DNA from: an uncultured Alistipes sp.
GTDB taxonomy: Bacteria > Bacteroidota > Bacteroidia > Bacteroidales > UBA932
Length of the DNA stretch: 64,000 bases
NCBI GenBank assembly: GCA_902388455.1
Contig: CABMPD010000010.1
Span: forward strand, 1 to 64,000
Direction of reading: 5' to 3'
The notes below the pieces were generated by a model. It saw nothing but the letters and a program-made list of their open reading frames with translations. It was not told the origin of the DNA and made no database searches. Below are positions 46,420 to 56,019 of this stretch, piece by piece. Position 1 is the stretch's first letter; every line of letters starts with the position of its first letter. A program made the translations under genes and the position numbers.

Positions 46420-47412
46420 ATGGAGATAAGTGCAAAAGTTATAGCGGAGCATCTCGGCGGAGAGATTGTAGGCGACCCGGAGGCAACGGTGTCGTCCGTG
46501 GCCCGTATAGAGTCCGGTAAGCCCGGAACGCTCTGCTTTCTGGCGAATCCGAAATATGAACATTATCTGTATACCTGCAAAGCAAGTATCATCCTTATAA
46601 ATAAATCATTCGAACCTAAGGAAAGCGTATCTGCAACACTGGTCAAAGTTGACAATGCGTATGAGGCCATAGCCTCCCTTCTGGATCTTCTCAACACCCT
46701 CAAGTCCGAAAAGCGTCGCGGCAGAGCCTTCTCTGCCAGAATATCCTGGTCCGCCAAACTGGATAAAGGAGTCTATGTCGGTGCACTGGCCTATGTCGGA
46801 AAGAAGGTCAGAGTAGGACGCGGAACCCAGATATATCCTCAGGTGTATCTGGGAGATGGAGTGGTCGTAGGCGAGAACTGCATCATCTATCCCGGAGTGA
46901 AAATATATAAGGGCTGTAAAATAGGCAATAACTGTATTATTCATGCCGGAGCGGTCATAGGCTCGGACGGGTTCGGTTTTGCTCCTACGGCTGACGGTTC
47001 ATATAAAAAGATTCCTCAGACCGGTATCGTGACAATAGAGGATGACTGCGAGATAGGAGCCAATACGGTCATCGACCGTTCGACAATGGGCACCACTCTT
47101 ATAGAGAAAGGCGTCAAGCTGGATAATCTTATCCAGGTGGCGCATAATGTGGTCATCGGTTCCAATACGGTAATCGCAGCCCAGGCCGGTATCGCAGGTT
47201 CTACCAAGATAGGAAGGTCATGCATGATAGGAGGTCAGGTCGGCTTTGCCGGTCATATCCACATCGCGGACCGTACCATGATCGGAGCCCAGGCCGGACT
47301 TATGTCGGATATCAAGGAGGAGGGCAGGACTTTGTTGGGAAGTCCGGCAATGGATCACAAGGATTTCATGAGAGCTTATGCGGTATTCAGACGCAATGGA
47401 CGGAAGCAGTAA
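46420..47412 (+). CDS. lpxD: UDP-3-O-acylglucosamine N-acyltransferase
   Basis: A 330-residue lipid A biosynthesis enzyme that adds the second acyl chain to UDP-3-O-acylglucosamine. The N-terminal uridine-binding domain (about 1-95) begins [23 protein letters not shown] left-handed beta-helix follows ([20 protein letters not shown] through the [24 protein letters not shown] catalytic block, with the active-site His in VAHN). The C-terminal helix is short ([18 protein letters not shown]). It leads the lpxD-lpxC-lpxA-wbqC cluster, with 22 bp to lpxC. Confidence 0.96.
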   Translation: MEISAKVIAEHLGGEIVGDPEATVSSVARIESGKPGTLCFLANPKYEHYLYTCKASIILINKSFEPKESVSATLVKVDNAYEAIASLLDLLNTLKSEKRRGRAFSARISWSAKLDKGVYVGALAYVGKKVRVGRGTQIYPQVYLGDGVVVGENCIIYPGVKIYKGCKIGNNCIIHAGAVIGSDGFGFAPTADGSYKKIPQTGIVTIEDDCEIGANTVIDRSTMGTTLIEKGVKLDNLIQVAHNVVIGSNTVIAAQAGIAGSTKIGRSCMIGGQVGFAGHIHIADRTMIGAQAGLMSDIKEEGRTLLGSPAMDHKDFMRAYAVFRRNGRKQ

Positions 47413-47434
47413 GAATAAAATCACTTAAAAAATT

Positions 47435-48364
47435 ATGCTCGACAATCAGAAAACTCTTAAAAAAGAATATACATTCGAAGGGAAGGGACTTCATTCAGGA
47501 ATAAAGGTCAAAATGAGAATATCTCCGGCACCGGCCGGGTACGGCATCCGTTTTATAAGGGAGGATCTGGGACCGGATGCGGAGATTGAGGCGCTCGCGG
47601 ATTATGTTACTGCAACACAAAGAGGAACTACCTTGGAAAAGGGGGCTGTGGGCGTATCAACGATAGAGCATCTGCTGTCAGCTCTTACCGGCCTCGGGGT
47701 GGACAATGCAAAGGTGACGGTCAGTGCTCCGGAGATTCCGATACTGGACGGAAGCGCTCTCCCGTACGTTAAGGCTATCTGCGCGGACGGTCTGCAGGAA
47801 CAGGACGAGCCGAGGTCCTATTTCAAAATTCAGGAGACCGTGCACTACCGCGACGAGAAGACCGGATCGGAGATATCGATATATCCGGCTGATGAGTTCT
47901 CGGTCGACCTGACAGTCGATTTCAACTCTCATGTCCTCGGAATCCAGAAAATACATTTTGACAGGACGGTAAATTATGCCTCGGATGTGGCTCCATGCCG
48001 CACGTTTGTTTTCTTCCATGAACTGGAATACCTCTTTAATAATAATCTCATCAAGGGAGGGGACCTGGAAAACGCCATAGTAATCGTGGAGCATCCTGTT
48101 TCGGATGAGACGTTGGAAAGAATGGCGGCTCTGTTCAATGTCGGCAAAGTGGATGTCCTTCCGGAAGGCTATCTTAACAATGTCAGCCTCCATTTTCCGG
48201 ACGAGTGCGGAAGGCACAAGCTGTTGGATCTTATAGGAGATTTTACCCTCATCGGAACCAGAATAAAAGGAAGGGTTGTGGCGGACAAGTCCGGTCATAA
48301 GATTAACACTGCCGTGGCACGGATTGTGAGAGAGATGGTAAAGAATGAATTAAATAATAAATAG
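47435..48364 (+). CDS. lpxC: UDP-3-O-acyl-GlcNAc deacetylase, not fused to FabZ
   Basis: A 309-residue zinc amidase catalysing the committed step of lipid A synthesis. Zinc ligands lie in STIEHLLSAL (first His) and GRHKLLDLIGDFTL (His and Asp). LDGSALPYVKAI and DVAPCRTFVF are conserved blocks. In Bacteroides and many relatives LpxC is fused to FabZ (over 450 residues); here the protein ends after the LpxC domain (INTAVARIVREMVK) and lpxA starts 8 bp later. A separate fabZ must exist elsewhere if the pathway is complete. It is flanked by lpxD and lpxA. Confidence 0.95.
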   Translation: MLDNQKTLKKEYTFEGKGLHSGIKVKMRISPAPAGYGIRFIREDLGPDAEIEALADYVTATQRGTTLEKGAVGVSTIEHLLSALTGLGVDNAKVTVSAPEIPILDGSALPYVKAICADGLQEQDEPRSYFKIQETVHYRDEKTGSEISIYPADEFSVDLTVDFNSHVLGIQKIHFDRTVNYASDVAPCRTFVFFHELEYLFNNNLIKGGDLENAIVIVEHPVSDETLERMAALFNVGKVDVLPEGYLNNVSLHFPDECGRHKLLDLIGDFTLIGTRIKGRVVADKSGHKINTAVARIVREMVKNELNNK

Positions 48365-48372
48365 ATAAAACT

Positions 48373-49164
48373 ATGCAGTTCTCAGCAGTAAACCCAAATG
48401 CCAAGATTGCCGCAAATGTGGAGATAGGACCTTTCACGTATATAGCGGAGAATGTGGAAATAGGAGAGGGATGTGTAATCGGCCCTCATGTGACTATTTT
48501 TGATTATGTGAAAATAGGCAAAAACTGCAAGATATTCCCGGGAGCCGTGATTGGTGCCATTCCTCAGGATATGAAGTTCTCCGGGGAGGTGACCTGGGTA
48601 GAAATAGGCGACAATACGGTTATCCGTGAGTGTGCGACAGTGAACAGGGGTACGGCTGCCAGCGGCAAGCTTCTGACCAAAATCGGAGATAATTGCCTTA
48701 TTATGTCGTATGCGCATGTGGCGCATGACTGTCATATCGGAAATCACGTCATACAGACCAGTTATGTGGGGCTGGCAGGAGAGACGGATGTAGATGACTG
48801 GGCTATCATCGGAGGCGGCTCACTGGCCCATCAGTTTACCCGTATCGGCATGCATGCCATGATTCAGGGAGGTTCCCTGATAGGAAAGGATGTGCCGCCC
48901 TATGCCCTGGCCGGACGCGCACCTCTGTCTTTCTGCGGTCTGAACAATGTCGGCCTGCGGCGCCGCGGATTCACAAATGAACAGATAGACCGTATCCGTG
49001 AGATTTACCGCATAATCTACAATAGCGGACTCAACCGCAGCGATGCCTGCATAGAGGTGGAGAGAGAAGTTCCTCCTTGCATAGAAAGGGACAATATACT
49101 CAACTTTATCCGTGCATCCAAGAGAGGTATAGTCAAGTACTCAGACCTATCGGCTGATGACTAG
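48373..49164 (+). CDS. lpxA: Acyl-ACP:UDP-GlcNAc O-acyltransferase
   Basis: A 263-residue hexapeptide-repeat enzyme that performs the first acylation in lipid A synthesis. Beta-helix rungs run from about 5 to 185 (AKIAANVEIGPFTYIAENV, GAIPQDMKFSGEVTWVEIG). The catalytic His is in SYAHVAHDCHIGNH. The helical C-terminal domain starts about residue 190 (GLNNVGLRRRGFTNEQIDRI). Its end overlaps wbqC by 8 bp. Gene order lpxD-lpxC-lpxA is as in other Bacteroidales apart from the missing fabZ domain. Confidence 0.96.
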   Translation: MQFSAVNPNAKIAANVEIGPFTYIAENVEIGEGCVIGPHVTIFDYVKIGKNCKIFPGAVIGAIPQDMKFSGEVTWVEIGDNTVIRECATVNRGTAASGKLLTKIGDNCLIMSYAHVAHDCHIGNHVIQTSYVGLAGETDVDDWAIIGGGSLAHQFTRIGMHAMIQGGSLIGKDVPPYALAGRAPLSFCGLNNVGLRRRGFTNEQIDRIREIYRIIYNSGLNRSDACIEVEREVPPCIERDNILNFIRASKRGIVKYSDLSADD

Positions 49165-49792
49165 CCGTCCGGTCTGCGCCGTGCTTTCTACGGCTTATTT
49201 CCCTCCGGTGGAGTATTTTATGGCTGCGGCCATGACCGGCAGTATTCTGATAGAGGCGCAGGAGTCTTATGTAAAGCAAAGTTACAGAAACCGTTGCAGG
49301 ATTTATGCCTGTGACGGTGTTCTGTCTTTGACCGTACCTGTCTCAATGCCTGAGAATTCCAGGGGAATATCCATGGCGGTGGTGGATTATTCAAAGCCGT
49401 GGCTGCAGCAGCATGAGCGGGCTATTGTTTCTGCGTACAGGACTTCCGCTTTTTTTGAATATTATCAGGATGACATTTTCCCGATATTGGAATCCAGACC
49501 TGCGGGCCTGCTGGACCTCAATATGGCTCTAACTCTACGCCTTCTGGATTTACTGGGCATTCGTTGCAGTGTCTCGCTGACAGAAGAGTACCGTCAGAGC
49601 TACGGCCCGGAATTTCTGGACCTGAGGGATGCCCTCCATCCGAAAAAAACGGTCCCTGAAATTTTCAGAGACCGTCTCAGACCTTATTATCAGGTATTCT
49701 CGGCAAAATTTGGATTTATCCCCGGACTCAGTGCAGTAGATCTTCTGTTCAACGAGGGGCCTGATGCCTTGTCCTATCTGGCTCTGTCTTGA
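49157..49792 (+). CDS. WbqC family protein
   Basis: A 211-residue protein matching WbqC: N-terminal VLSTAYFPPVEYFMAAA, central SYVKQSYRNRCRIYACDG and LTVPVSMPENSRG, then PWLQQHERAIVSAYRTSAFFEYY. The family is often annotated as O-antigen or sugar-nucleotide related but its reaction is not established. The 8-bp overlap with lpxA implies translational coupling and a link to LPS assembly. It converges on the FadL-type gene, 6 bp away. Confidence 0.9.
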   Translation: MTSRPVCAVLSTAYFPPVEYFMAAAMTGSILIEAQESYVKQSYRNRCRIYACDGVLSLTVPVSMPENSRGISMAVVDYSKPWLQQHERAIVSAYRTSAFFEYYQDDIFPILESRPAGLLDLNMALTLRLLDLLGIRCSVSLTEEYRQSYGPEFLDLRDALHPKKTVPEIFRDRLRPYYQVFSAKFGFIPGLSAVDLLFNEGPDALSYLALS

Positions 49793-49798
49793 AGCCGG

Positions 49799-51367
49799 CT
49801 AGAATCTCCAACCCAGGGTCAGCAGCAGCTTCCAGTTCAGGAAGTCCTCTGAGGCCGCAGGTGCCGCCAAGTTCTCGTAGCTCTCGTAAAGGAGGAAGGT
49901 GTTGTTGTTGAAATTGCACTGCTGCTGGTAGGCCAGGTCGATGAAAAATCCTCCGGCTGTCCTGAAGCCCAGGCCTGCCGATGCGTAGTGACGGGAGTTA
50001 TCGAAATATTTCTCGGAGGAACTGTAGTAATTGTATCCCAGGCGTATTGCCAACTGCTTGTGCGGCCATGCCTCAATGCCGGCCCTGATGTTGTTGACAG
50101 CCTGGTATCCTGACTTCATGTACTCGTTCTCGTACTGGAAGATACTGCGGTCACCGCTGGATGAGGACATGATGATGTCGGAGTAATCAGTCCTTTCGTA
50201 ATCCACACCTATGGCCATGAAGTTACCGAATGTATATGCTGCACCGAGATTCCATTTGAATGGAGCTGTGACCCGGTATGAGTTGGATCCAGTAGGAGAG
50301 ACTACGCTGCCGTATCCGTGTAATTCGGTGTTGCCGCTCATGCTTTCGACCCAGGTCTCGTTGAGGAACATCCAGTCCGGAGTCGATATGGAACCTCCTA
50401 TGGTGAGGCCTGCCACCGGCCTGACCAGAAATCCGGCGGAGATATCCACTCCCAGTCCGGAGGTGGACATCTGGTATTCCCTTGTGAAGTCTGTGAATCC
50501 GGTACCTCCGTTGTCAATACTGAAATCGGCAGAATTGAGGGCCTGTTCCGTTATGGAGGTGTACTCGTTCATCAGAATGCTCTGAAGTGTTACGCTTACT
50601 CCGAAAAAGAAGATATTGTCCACGTTGCCGGAAGCATTTATGACGATGTCCTGTACGTAACCAGTCTTTTCTCTGTAGAAATCCTGGACGAGTGATCCTG
50701 GAATCTTGAACTTACCGTTCTCTCCTATATTCTCAGTGGCTCCTATGTAAGTGGTCGGATTTCCGTCCAGGTAGTCCATCAGTCCTGTGTTCCATGCCAA
50801 TACCTGGCTCCAGGAGACATCGCCTCTGTAAAAGGGACGTTTGTCATAATCATCCTGCATCGTGATAAGCTCGCTGTTTATGGCAGGCATGGAGGCTGCA
50901 AGGCTGCCCAGGTAGCTGCTGCTGTTCTGAATGCCGCTTCCGGAGCTGCGGAATGCGAAGTTGTTGGTCTGATTGGCTGTGATTGCCAGGTTGAAGTTGA
51001 GCAGTCCTCGGGTGCGTCCGGTCTCAAAAGAGCCGACCCATCCGATGTTGGACAGAGCGAAACGGTTGCGGGATGAGCTTGACTTATTCCCGAGGAAAGA
51101 ATTATGACTGATACTTGAGTAAAGTGACGGAGTCATTGTGAACTCTGTGTAATAATATATTCCGGAGGCAGCCGGATTGTATGAAAGGGCTCCGAGGTCT
51201 CCTCCCAGGGCTGTCATTGCATTGCCCATGGCCAGGCTTCTGGCAGTACCGTCATAGTACTGGCTGGAAAACAGCAGGGCATTGTAGGTGTAGGAGGGTG
51301 TCAGCTGGGCATAAGCCTGCAACGCCCCCGCAATGAAAGCTGATGTTAAAAGTATTTTTCTGAACAT
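49799..51367 (-). CDS. OmpP1/FadL/TodX-type outer-membrane protein
   Basis: A 522-residue predicted beta-barrel with a signal peptide (MFRKILLTSAFIAGALQAYA). The N-terminal block YYDGTARSLAMGNAMTALGGDLGALSYNPAASGI is the FadL-type hatch signature. Alternating aromatic/polar strands run to a C-terminal ending in LTLGWRF. Family members take up hydrophobic compounds across the outer membrane; the substrate is unknown. The start at 51367 drops an extra MFVT from a longer frame to 51379. It is 26 bp downstream of the aromatic-rich lipoprotein gene in the same direction, so the two are likely co-transcribed. Confidence 0.9.
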   Translation of the reverse strand: MFRKILLTSAFIAGALQAYAQLTPSYTYNALLFSSQYYDGTARSLAMGNAMTALGGDLGALSYNPAASGIYYYTEFTMTPSLYSSISHNSFLGNKSSSSRNRFALSNIGWVGSFETGRTRGLLNFNLAITANQTNNFAFRSSGSGIQNSSSYLGSLAASMPAINSELITMQDDYDKRPFYRGDVSWSQVLAWNTGLMDYLDGNPTTYIGATENIGENGKFKIPGSLVQDFYREKTGYVQDIVINASGNVDNIFFFGVSVTLQSILMNEYTSITEQALNSADFSIDNGGTGFTDFTREYQMSTSGLGVDISAGFLVRPVAGLTIGGSISTPDWMFLNETWVESMSGNTELHGYGSVVSPTGSNSYRVTAPFKWNLGAAYTFGNFMAIGVDYERTDYSDIIMSSSSGDRSIFQYENEYMKSGYQAVNNIRAGIEAWPHKQLAIRLGYNYYSSSEKYFDNSRHYASAGLGFRTAGGFFIDLAYQQQCNFNNNTFLLYESYENLAAPAASEDFLNWKLLLTLGWRF

Positions 51368-51393
51368 GGTGACAAACAATCAATGATAAAATA

Positions 51394-52659
51394 TTAACGT
51401 CTTCCTCCTCCACTCCGGGAGCCTCCTCCGCTGTAGGTCCTGCCGCCGCTCATCGAAGAGCGCGAGATGCTTCTGCCTGTGCTGAATGACCTGGAGGAAT
51501 TGCTGTTGTATGTGTTCCTGTTAATGGTCGTCTGGCGGTTTATCCCCTCGCTTCTGTTGAAGGACCGGTCGAAGTCCCTGCTGACGCCTGTAGAGATACG
51601 CGGGTTGTTGTAGCTGCGGTTCTCGAAGGGGTTGCGGAAACTGGTTCCGGAACTTGAGGCGCGTCGGAATCCGGATGCGGCTCCGGAGGATGCTCTGCGG
51701 AATGAACTGTTTCCTACAGTGCTGTTGCCGTAAGCTGTCCGGCCTCTTGTAAGAGTTCCCTGTCTGTCGGGATTGACGGTGCTGACACTGCCGCGGTTGA
51801 CATATCTTTCTCCGAGATTGATGCCTGAGCCTGCTGCCTGCAGTGTCCTTCCTCTGCGGACAGCGCTTTGGGAAGCGGCTCCTCTGTCAGCAGTCTGTAC
51901 GCTGCGTCCTCTGACTACGGACATGGATGGTCTGGATGCTCTGCCACCTTCGCGGATGGAGGAACTGCCGCCTGATACTGCAAGCCGGCCTCCAGCCTGA
52001 CCGCCGGTGCGGACGGCAACATTTCTTTTGCCATGGAAGTGATAGGAGTGTGGAACTGATGCGACAGGATATCCCCACGGCCCGTACCAGGGATCATACC
52101 ATCCCCAGTATCCGGGGCCCCAGTACCCGGGGCCGAACCATCCCCACGGTCCATACCAGGGATCCCATGCGAAACCTATACCCCAGCTCCAGTACCAGGG
52201 GTCGTACCATCCCCAATACCAGGGATTGTACCATCCCCATCTGTGCCATGACGGACCGAAAACATTCCAGTATCTCCAGTCCCAGTACGAGTAGTAGTCA
52301 CGGTATCCGTAGCAGGGATACCAGTCATCGAAGTTGAAATTGAGATTGAGCTGACCCAATGAGTCCAGCTGGTCATCGAACATGATGGTGTATTGTGTGT
52401 CAGGAGTATAGGATACATCCAGCGTACTGTTTGCACTGGCTATGACGATGGTGTCCGAAAACCTGGCTGCTTCCTGACGGGTCTGCTCGATGAGTCTGCG
52501 CACTTCAGCGTTGTCCGCCTCCACTTTTGCGCGGCTCTCTTGAGAGGGCCTGTAATATATGCCGTCTTCAAAGCTGGAAGATGCATAGTAAGAGGATGTT
52601 CCGCAGGAGGTCAACAGGACCGCGGAACAGATGGAAAGTAAAATCAAACTTTTTTTCAT
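51394..52659 (-). CDS. Aromatic-rich (W/Y/G) lipoprotein with Arg/Ser/Gly tail
   Basis: A 421-residue lipoprotein of unknown function. The lipobox is LLTSC (Cys about residue 19). A short helical, charged part spans about 35-100. Residues about 108-205 are extremely rich in Trp, Tyr, Gly, Pro and Asp, with repeated WYDPWY- and GPWGW-like words. The remainder is a low-complexity Arg/Ser/Gly/Asn-rich tail with many basic residues. The two halves suggest a surface-exposed adhesive or scaffold protein; this is inference. An AGGAGG site (52671 to 52666) lies 6 nt before the ATG, unusual here. It precedes the FadL-type gene. Confidence 0.82.
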   Translation of the reverse strand: MKKSLILLSICSAVLLTSCGTSSYYASSSFEDGIYYRPSQESRAKVEADNAEVRRLIEQTRQEAARFSDTIVIASANSTLDVSYTPDTQYTIMFDDQLDSLGQLNLNFNFDDWYPCYGYRDYYSYWDWRYWNVFGPSWHRWGWYNPWYWGWYDPWYWSWGIGFAWDPWYGPWGWFGPGYWGPGYWGWYDPWYGPWGYPVASVPHSYHFHGKRNVAVRTGGQAGGRLAVSGGSSSIREGGRASRPSMSVVRGRSVQTADRGAASQSAVRRGRTLQAAGSGINLGERYVNRGSVSTVNPDRQGTLTRGRTAYGNSTVGNSSFRRASSGAASGFRRASSSGTSFRNPFENRSYNNPRISTGVSRDFDRSFNRSEGINRQTTINRNTYNSNSSRSFSTGRSISRSSMSGGRTYSGGGSRSGGGRR

Positions 52660-52688
52660 ACCTAACCTCCTTTTTAGTCAATAATTAC

Positions 52689-52696
52689 TACTTTTG
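52689..52696 (+). promoter_or_regulatory. -7 box of proS
   Basis: TACTTTTG lies 43 nt upstream of the chosen ATG (52739). A -33 element is not clear. Confidence 0.45.
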
Positions 52697-52738
52697 CATC
52701 ACAAATTAACAAAAATCATTCCATATAAACAATTCAAA

Positions 52739-54217
52739 ATGGCAAAAGAAGTAACAAGCAAGGAAGAGAATTATTCCCAGTGGTACAATAATCTGGTAGT
52801 CAAAGCCGATTTGGCGGAGAATTCCGCGGTCAGAGGCTGCATGGTAATCAAACCTTACGGATATGCCATCTGGGAGAAGATGCAGGGACAGCTTGACAGA
52901 ATGTTCAAGGCCACAGGCCATCAGAACGCATATTTCCCTTTATTCATACCCAAGTCTTTCCTCAGCCGCGAGGCGGAGCATGTGGAAGGTTTCGCCAAAG
53001 AATGTGCGGTGGTGACACATCATCGTCTTATGGCCAATCCTGACGGCCCCGGTGTGGTCGTGGACCCCGATGCCCGTCTGGAGGAGGAGCTTATCGTGCG
53101 TCCTACCTCGGAGACCATTATCTGGAACAGCTATAAGAACTGGATCAAATCGTACCGCGATCTGCCGATTCTGGTCAACCAGTGGGCCAACGTCGTACGC
53201 TGGGAGATGCGTACCCGTCTCTTTCTCCGTACCGCCGAGTTCCTCTGGCAGGAAGGACATACCGCTCATTCCACTGCTCAGGAGGCAATGGAGGAGGCTG
53301 AGAGGATGGTGCATGTCTATGCGGACTTCGCACGCACTCACATGGCATTGCCGGTGGTGGTGGGACACAAGTCCGAACATGAGCGTTTTGCCGGTGCGCT
53401 GGATACCCTTACCATAGAGGCTATGATGCAGGATGGAAAAGCCCTTCAGGCCGGTACTTCCCATTTCCTGGGACAGAACTTCGCCAAGGCTTTTGATGTC
53501 AAGTTCGCAGATAAGGACGGCAAGCTGGATTATGTGTGGGCTACCTCCTGGGGCGTGTCTACCCGTCTTATGGGTGCTCTTATCATGGCTCATGGGGATA
53601 ATAACGGGCTTGTGCTGCCTCCGGCCATTGCTCCGATACAGGTCGTGTTTGTACCCATATATAAAGGACAGGAGGAACTGGACCGTATGGTCGCATATAT
53701 GAAGGAAATCGGAAAGGAACTTGACGCAGCCGGAATCTCCTATAAGATAGACAGCCGTGACAATGTCCGTTCAGGCTTCAAGTTTGCAGAGTGGGAACTT
53801 AAGGGAGTGCCTGTCAGAGTGGTGATCGGGCCGCGGGACCTGGAAAAGGGCGAGGTGGAGCTCTGCCGTCGTGACACTATGGAAAAATCCGCTGCATCGC
53901 GTGAGGGACTTGCCGGGCATATAAAGGGACTTCTGGATGAGATTCAGACCAATATTTACAACAAGGCTCTGGCTTTCCGTGACTCCAGAACAGTCAAGGT
54001 GGATACTTGGGAAGAGTTCAAGGAGCGTATAGAGGAGGGTGGATTCCTATTATGCCATTGGGACGGAACTCCTGAGACGGAGATGAGAATCCAGGAGGAA
54101 ACCAAGGCAACTATAAGGTGCATACCTGTGGACAGTTATGTCTGCAAGGAACCTGGCAGGTGTGTGTATTCCGGCCGTCCTTCGCAGCAGAGGGTGATTT
54201 TCGCAAGATCATATTAA
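52739..54217 (+). CDS. proS: Prolyl-tRNA synthetase, editing-domain-free type
   Basis: A 492-residue class II synthetase starting [20 protein letters not shown]. The compact length and lack of an INS editing domain mark the archaeal/eukaryote-like ProRS. Motif blocks include [44 protein letters not shown] and [16 protein letters not shown]. The C-terminal zinc-type extension has Cys residues near LLCHWDG and [15 protein letters not shown]. The anticodon domain lies about 280-400. A TTG-started extension to 52694 lies at the promoter. It is followed by three more plus-strand genes through tilS. Confidence 0.96.
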   Translation: MAKEVTSKEENYSQWYNNLVVKADLAENSAVRGCMVIKPYGYAIWEKMQGQLDRMFKATGHQNAYFPLFIPKSFLSREAEHVEGFAKECAVVTHHRLMANPDGPGVVVDPDARLEEELIVRPTSETIIWNSYKNWIKSYRDLPILVNQWANVVRWEMRTRLFLRTAEFLWQEGHTAHSTAQEAMEEAERMVHVYADFARTHMALPVVVGHKSEHERFAGALDTLTIEAMMQDGKALQAGTSHFLGQNFAKAFDVKFADKDGKLDYVWATSWGVSTRLMGALIMAHGDNNGLVLPPAIAPIQVVFVPIYKGQEELDRMVAYMKEIGKELDAAGISYKIDSRDNVRSGFKFAEWELKGVPVRVVIGPRDLEKGEVELCRRDTMEKSAASREGLAGHIKGLLDEIQTNIYNKALAFRDSRTVKVDTWEEFKERIEEGGFLLCHWDGTPETEMRIQEETKATIRCIPVDSYVCKEPGRCVYSGRPSQQRVIFARSY

Positions 54218-54233
54218 TTAAAGCGATATCATT

Positions 54234-54947
54234 ATGAGCAGTGATGATGCCAGCCCCAGGGAGAAGATAATCAGTCTTCTTAATGTTAAGTCTGTAATCA
54301 AGTCCCAGATATTCGAGCAGTGTCTGGAGGTTTTCAACGTCTTGAAAGATGTCCTTAGCGAGATGAGCAATGACTTGAACGAGATGCTTGAGAATCAGGG
54401 AGCCCGACGTGTCCGTCTGGAATATAGGGACAGAGGGAAATTTGAGGCTGAGCTGAAGTTTGCGGATGATGTGCTGATATTCAGTCTTCATACGGATATT
54501 TTCCAGTTTGACCGGGATCATCCTGTGTGGAAGAATCCTTATGTCAAGAGTAACCCGTACAATGGTTACAGCGGAGTAATAAATGTCTATAATTTCCTCT
54601 ACGACTCTCTCAAATACAACCGTAATGATGATCTGGGCTATATGGTCGCCCGTATGTTCATCAATAAGGACAAGGCTTTTTTCGTTGAGGGCAAGCGTCA
54701 GAAGAAACAGATGACGGCTCTGTTCGGCAAGAGTATACTTACCAGGGATGATCTGGTCGCGTTTGTTGAGGCTGCTATTCTGTATACGCTGTCGTTTGAT
54801 CTGCTGGTGCCTCCGTATGATATGGTAAAGGAGGCGACAGTAGGGGAGATGAACACGAAGATCGAGTCTTCCAGGATGAAGACAGGCAAGCGTTTGGGAT
54901 TCAAGTATAATTCGGATGATGTATTAAATACTGAAGGTCATGAATAA
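54234..54947 (+). CDS. Conserved hypothetical protein (Bacteroidetes)
   Basis: A 237-residue soluble protein with no signal peptide. The N-terminal region is helical and acidic (SQIFEQCLEVFNVLKDVLSEM). A mixed alpha/beta core follows (EAELKFADDVLIFSLHTDIFQFDRD ... YNGYSGVINVYNFLYDSL) and a C-terminal basic stretch. I recognise no catalytic motif. It lies 16 bp after proS and overlaps the DUF3078 gene by 8 bp, so it is likely co-transcribed with both. Its function is unknown. Confidence 0.8.
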   Translation: MSSDDASPREKIISLLNVKSVIKSQIFEQCLEVFNVLKDVLSEMSNDLNEMLENQGARRVRLEYRDRGKFEAELKFADDVLIFSLHTDIFQFDRDHPVWKNPYVKSNPYNGYSGVINVYNFLYDSLKYNRNDDLGYMVARMFINKDKAFFVEGKRQKKQMTALFGKSILTRDDLVAFVEAAILYTLSFDLLVPPYDMVKEATVGEMNTKIESSRMKTGKRLGFKYNSDDVLNTEGHE

Positions 54948-56013
54948 ATATCGGTGGGCACTTGTTGCCGCAGTTGCAGCTGTCGTTTTTATGGACGTAC
55001 AGGATGCCGGAGCATCTGACAGAAAGAAAAATAAAAGTGAAATAGAGTATAAGGAGATTAAGAAAGTTGAAATTGATACTGCAGGACTGGATCCGGCTCA
55101 GAGAGTGTGTCTGGATATAGTGTCCGGCATAGATGAGGCAGCGGTGGATACTTCCAGCAAAGAGGTTCCGAAGTACTGGACCAACGGTATAATGACGCAG
55201 GTGGGTTTCTCTCAGGTATCGCTGACCAATTGGGCAGAGGGCGGATCGGCCAATATCTCGCTCAACGGTCTGATCGATGCCAATGCCAATTATGCGAAGG
55301 ACAAGATGATATTCGAGAATCGCCTGAAGCTCTCCTACGGATTTGTCCAGTCCTTCGAGAAGGGGACGCCGCTCAACCAGCAGTACAGCAAGAGTGATGA
55401 CCGTATTCAACTGGACAGCAAGTGGGGATGGATGCTGAAAGACAAACTGTATTTCTCAGCTCTTTTCAACTTCAGGACCCAGATGTCTCCTACGTATGCT
55501 TATTCCACTGCGGATGACGGTACTGTGGTCCGCGACGTGCAGTCCAATTTCATGGCGCCAGGTTACCTCTCTCTCGGTCTCGGTATTAACTACAAACCAT
55601 TTAATTTCATGTCTTTCAACCTCTCTCCCGCTACAGGAAATCTGGTTATAGTCACGGAAGAGACGTTGCAGGAGACATACGGCAATGATCCGGGACAGGT
55701 TGTGAGAGCTGAATTCGGTGCGCAGTTGAAGATGGATATCAACTATGCATATAAGATATTCAAAATTACTTCATCCCTGACTCTTTTTTCCAACTATATC
55801 AATCATCCGGAGAATATCCAGGTCTATTGGGACGTGGATGCCTCGCTGGCACTGACCAAAATTCTTACCCTGACTGTCAGGACGAACCTTATCTATGATG
55901 ACAATATCAAGATAGCTGACGCGTATGGAGTAGAGGCTCCTAGGGTGCAGTTCAAGGAAATAGTCAGTCTGGGACTTACATGGACCTTCGGGCAGTATGT
56001 CAAACCAGAATAA
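54940..56013 (+). CDS. DUF3078 outer-membrane-type protein
   Basis: A 357-residue protein with a signal peptide (about 1-25) and the DUF3078 signature WTNGIMTQVGFSQVSLTNWAEGG. It then has predicted beta-strand pairs (FENRLKLSYGFVQSF, FFNYINHPENIQVYWDVDASLA region) ending in ELGLTWTFGQ-like GLTWTFGQYVKPE. A Bacteroidetes outer-membrane beta-barrel is the likely fold; its role is unknown. The 8-bp overlap with the upstream hypothetical suggests translational coupling. tilS starts 6 bp after it. Confidence 0.87.
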   Translation: MNKYRWALVAAVAAVVFMDVQDAGASDRKKNKSEIEYKEIKKVEIDTAGLDPAQRVCLDIVSGIDEAAVDTSSKEVPKYWTNGIMTQVGFSQVSLTNWAEGGSANISLNGLIDANANYAKDKMIFENRLKLSYGFVQSFEKGTPLNQQYSKSDDRIQLDSKWGWMLKDKLYFSALFNFRTQMSPTYAYSTADDGTVVRDVQSNFMAPGYLSLGLGINYKPFNFMSFNLSPATGNLVIVTEETLQETYGNDPGQVVRAEFGAQLKMDINYAYKIFKITSSLTLFSNYINHPENIQVYWDVDASLALTKILTLTVRTNLIYDDNIKIADAYGVEAPRVQFKEIVSLGLTWTFGQYVKPE

Positions 56014-56019
56014 TCTGTT

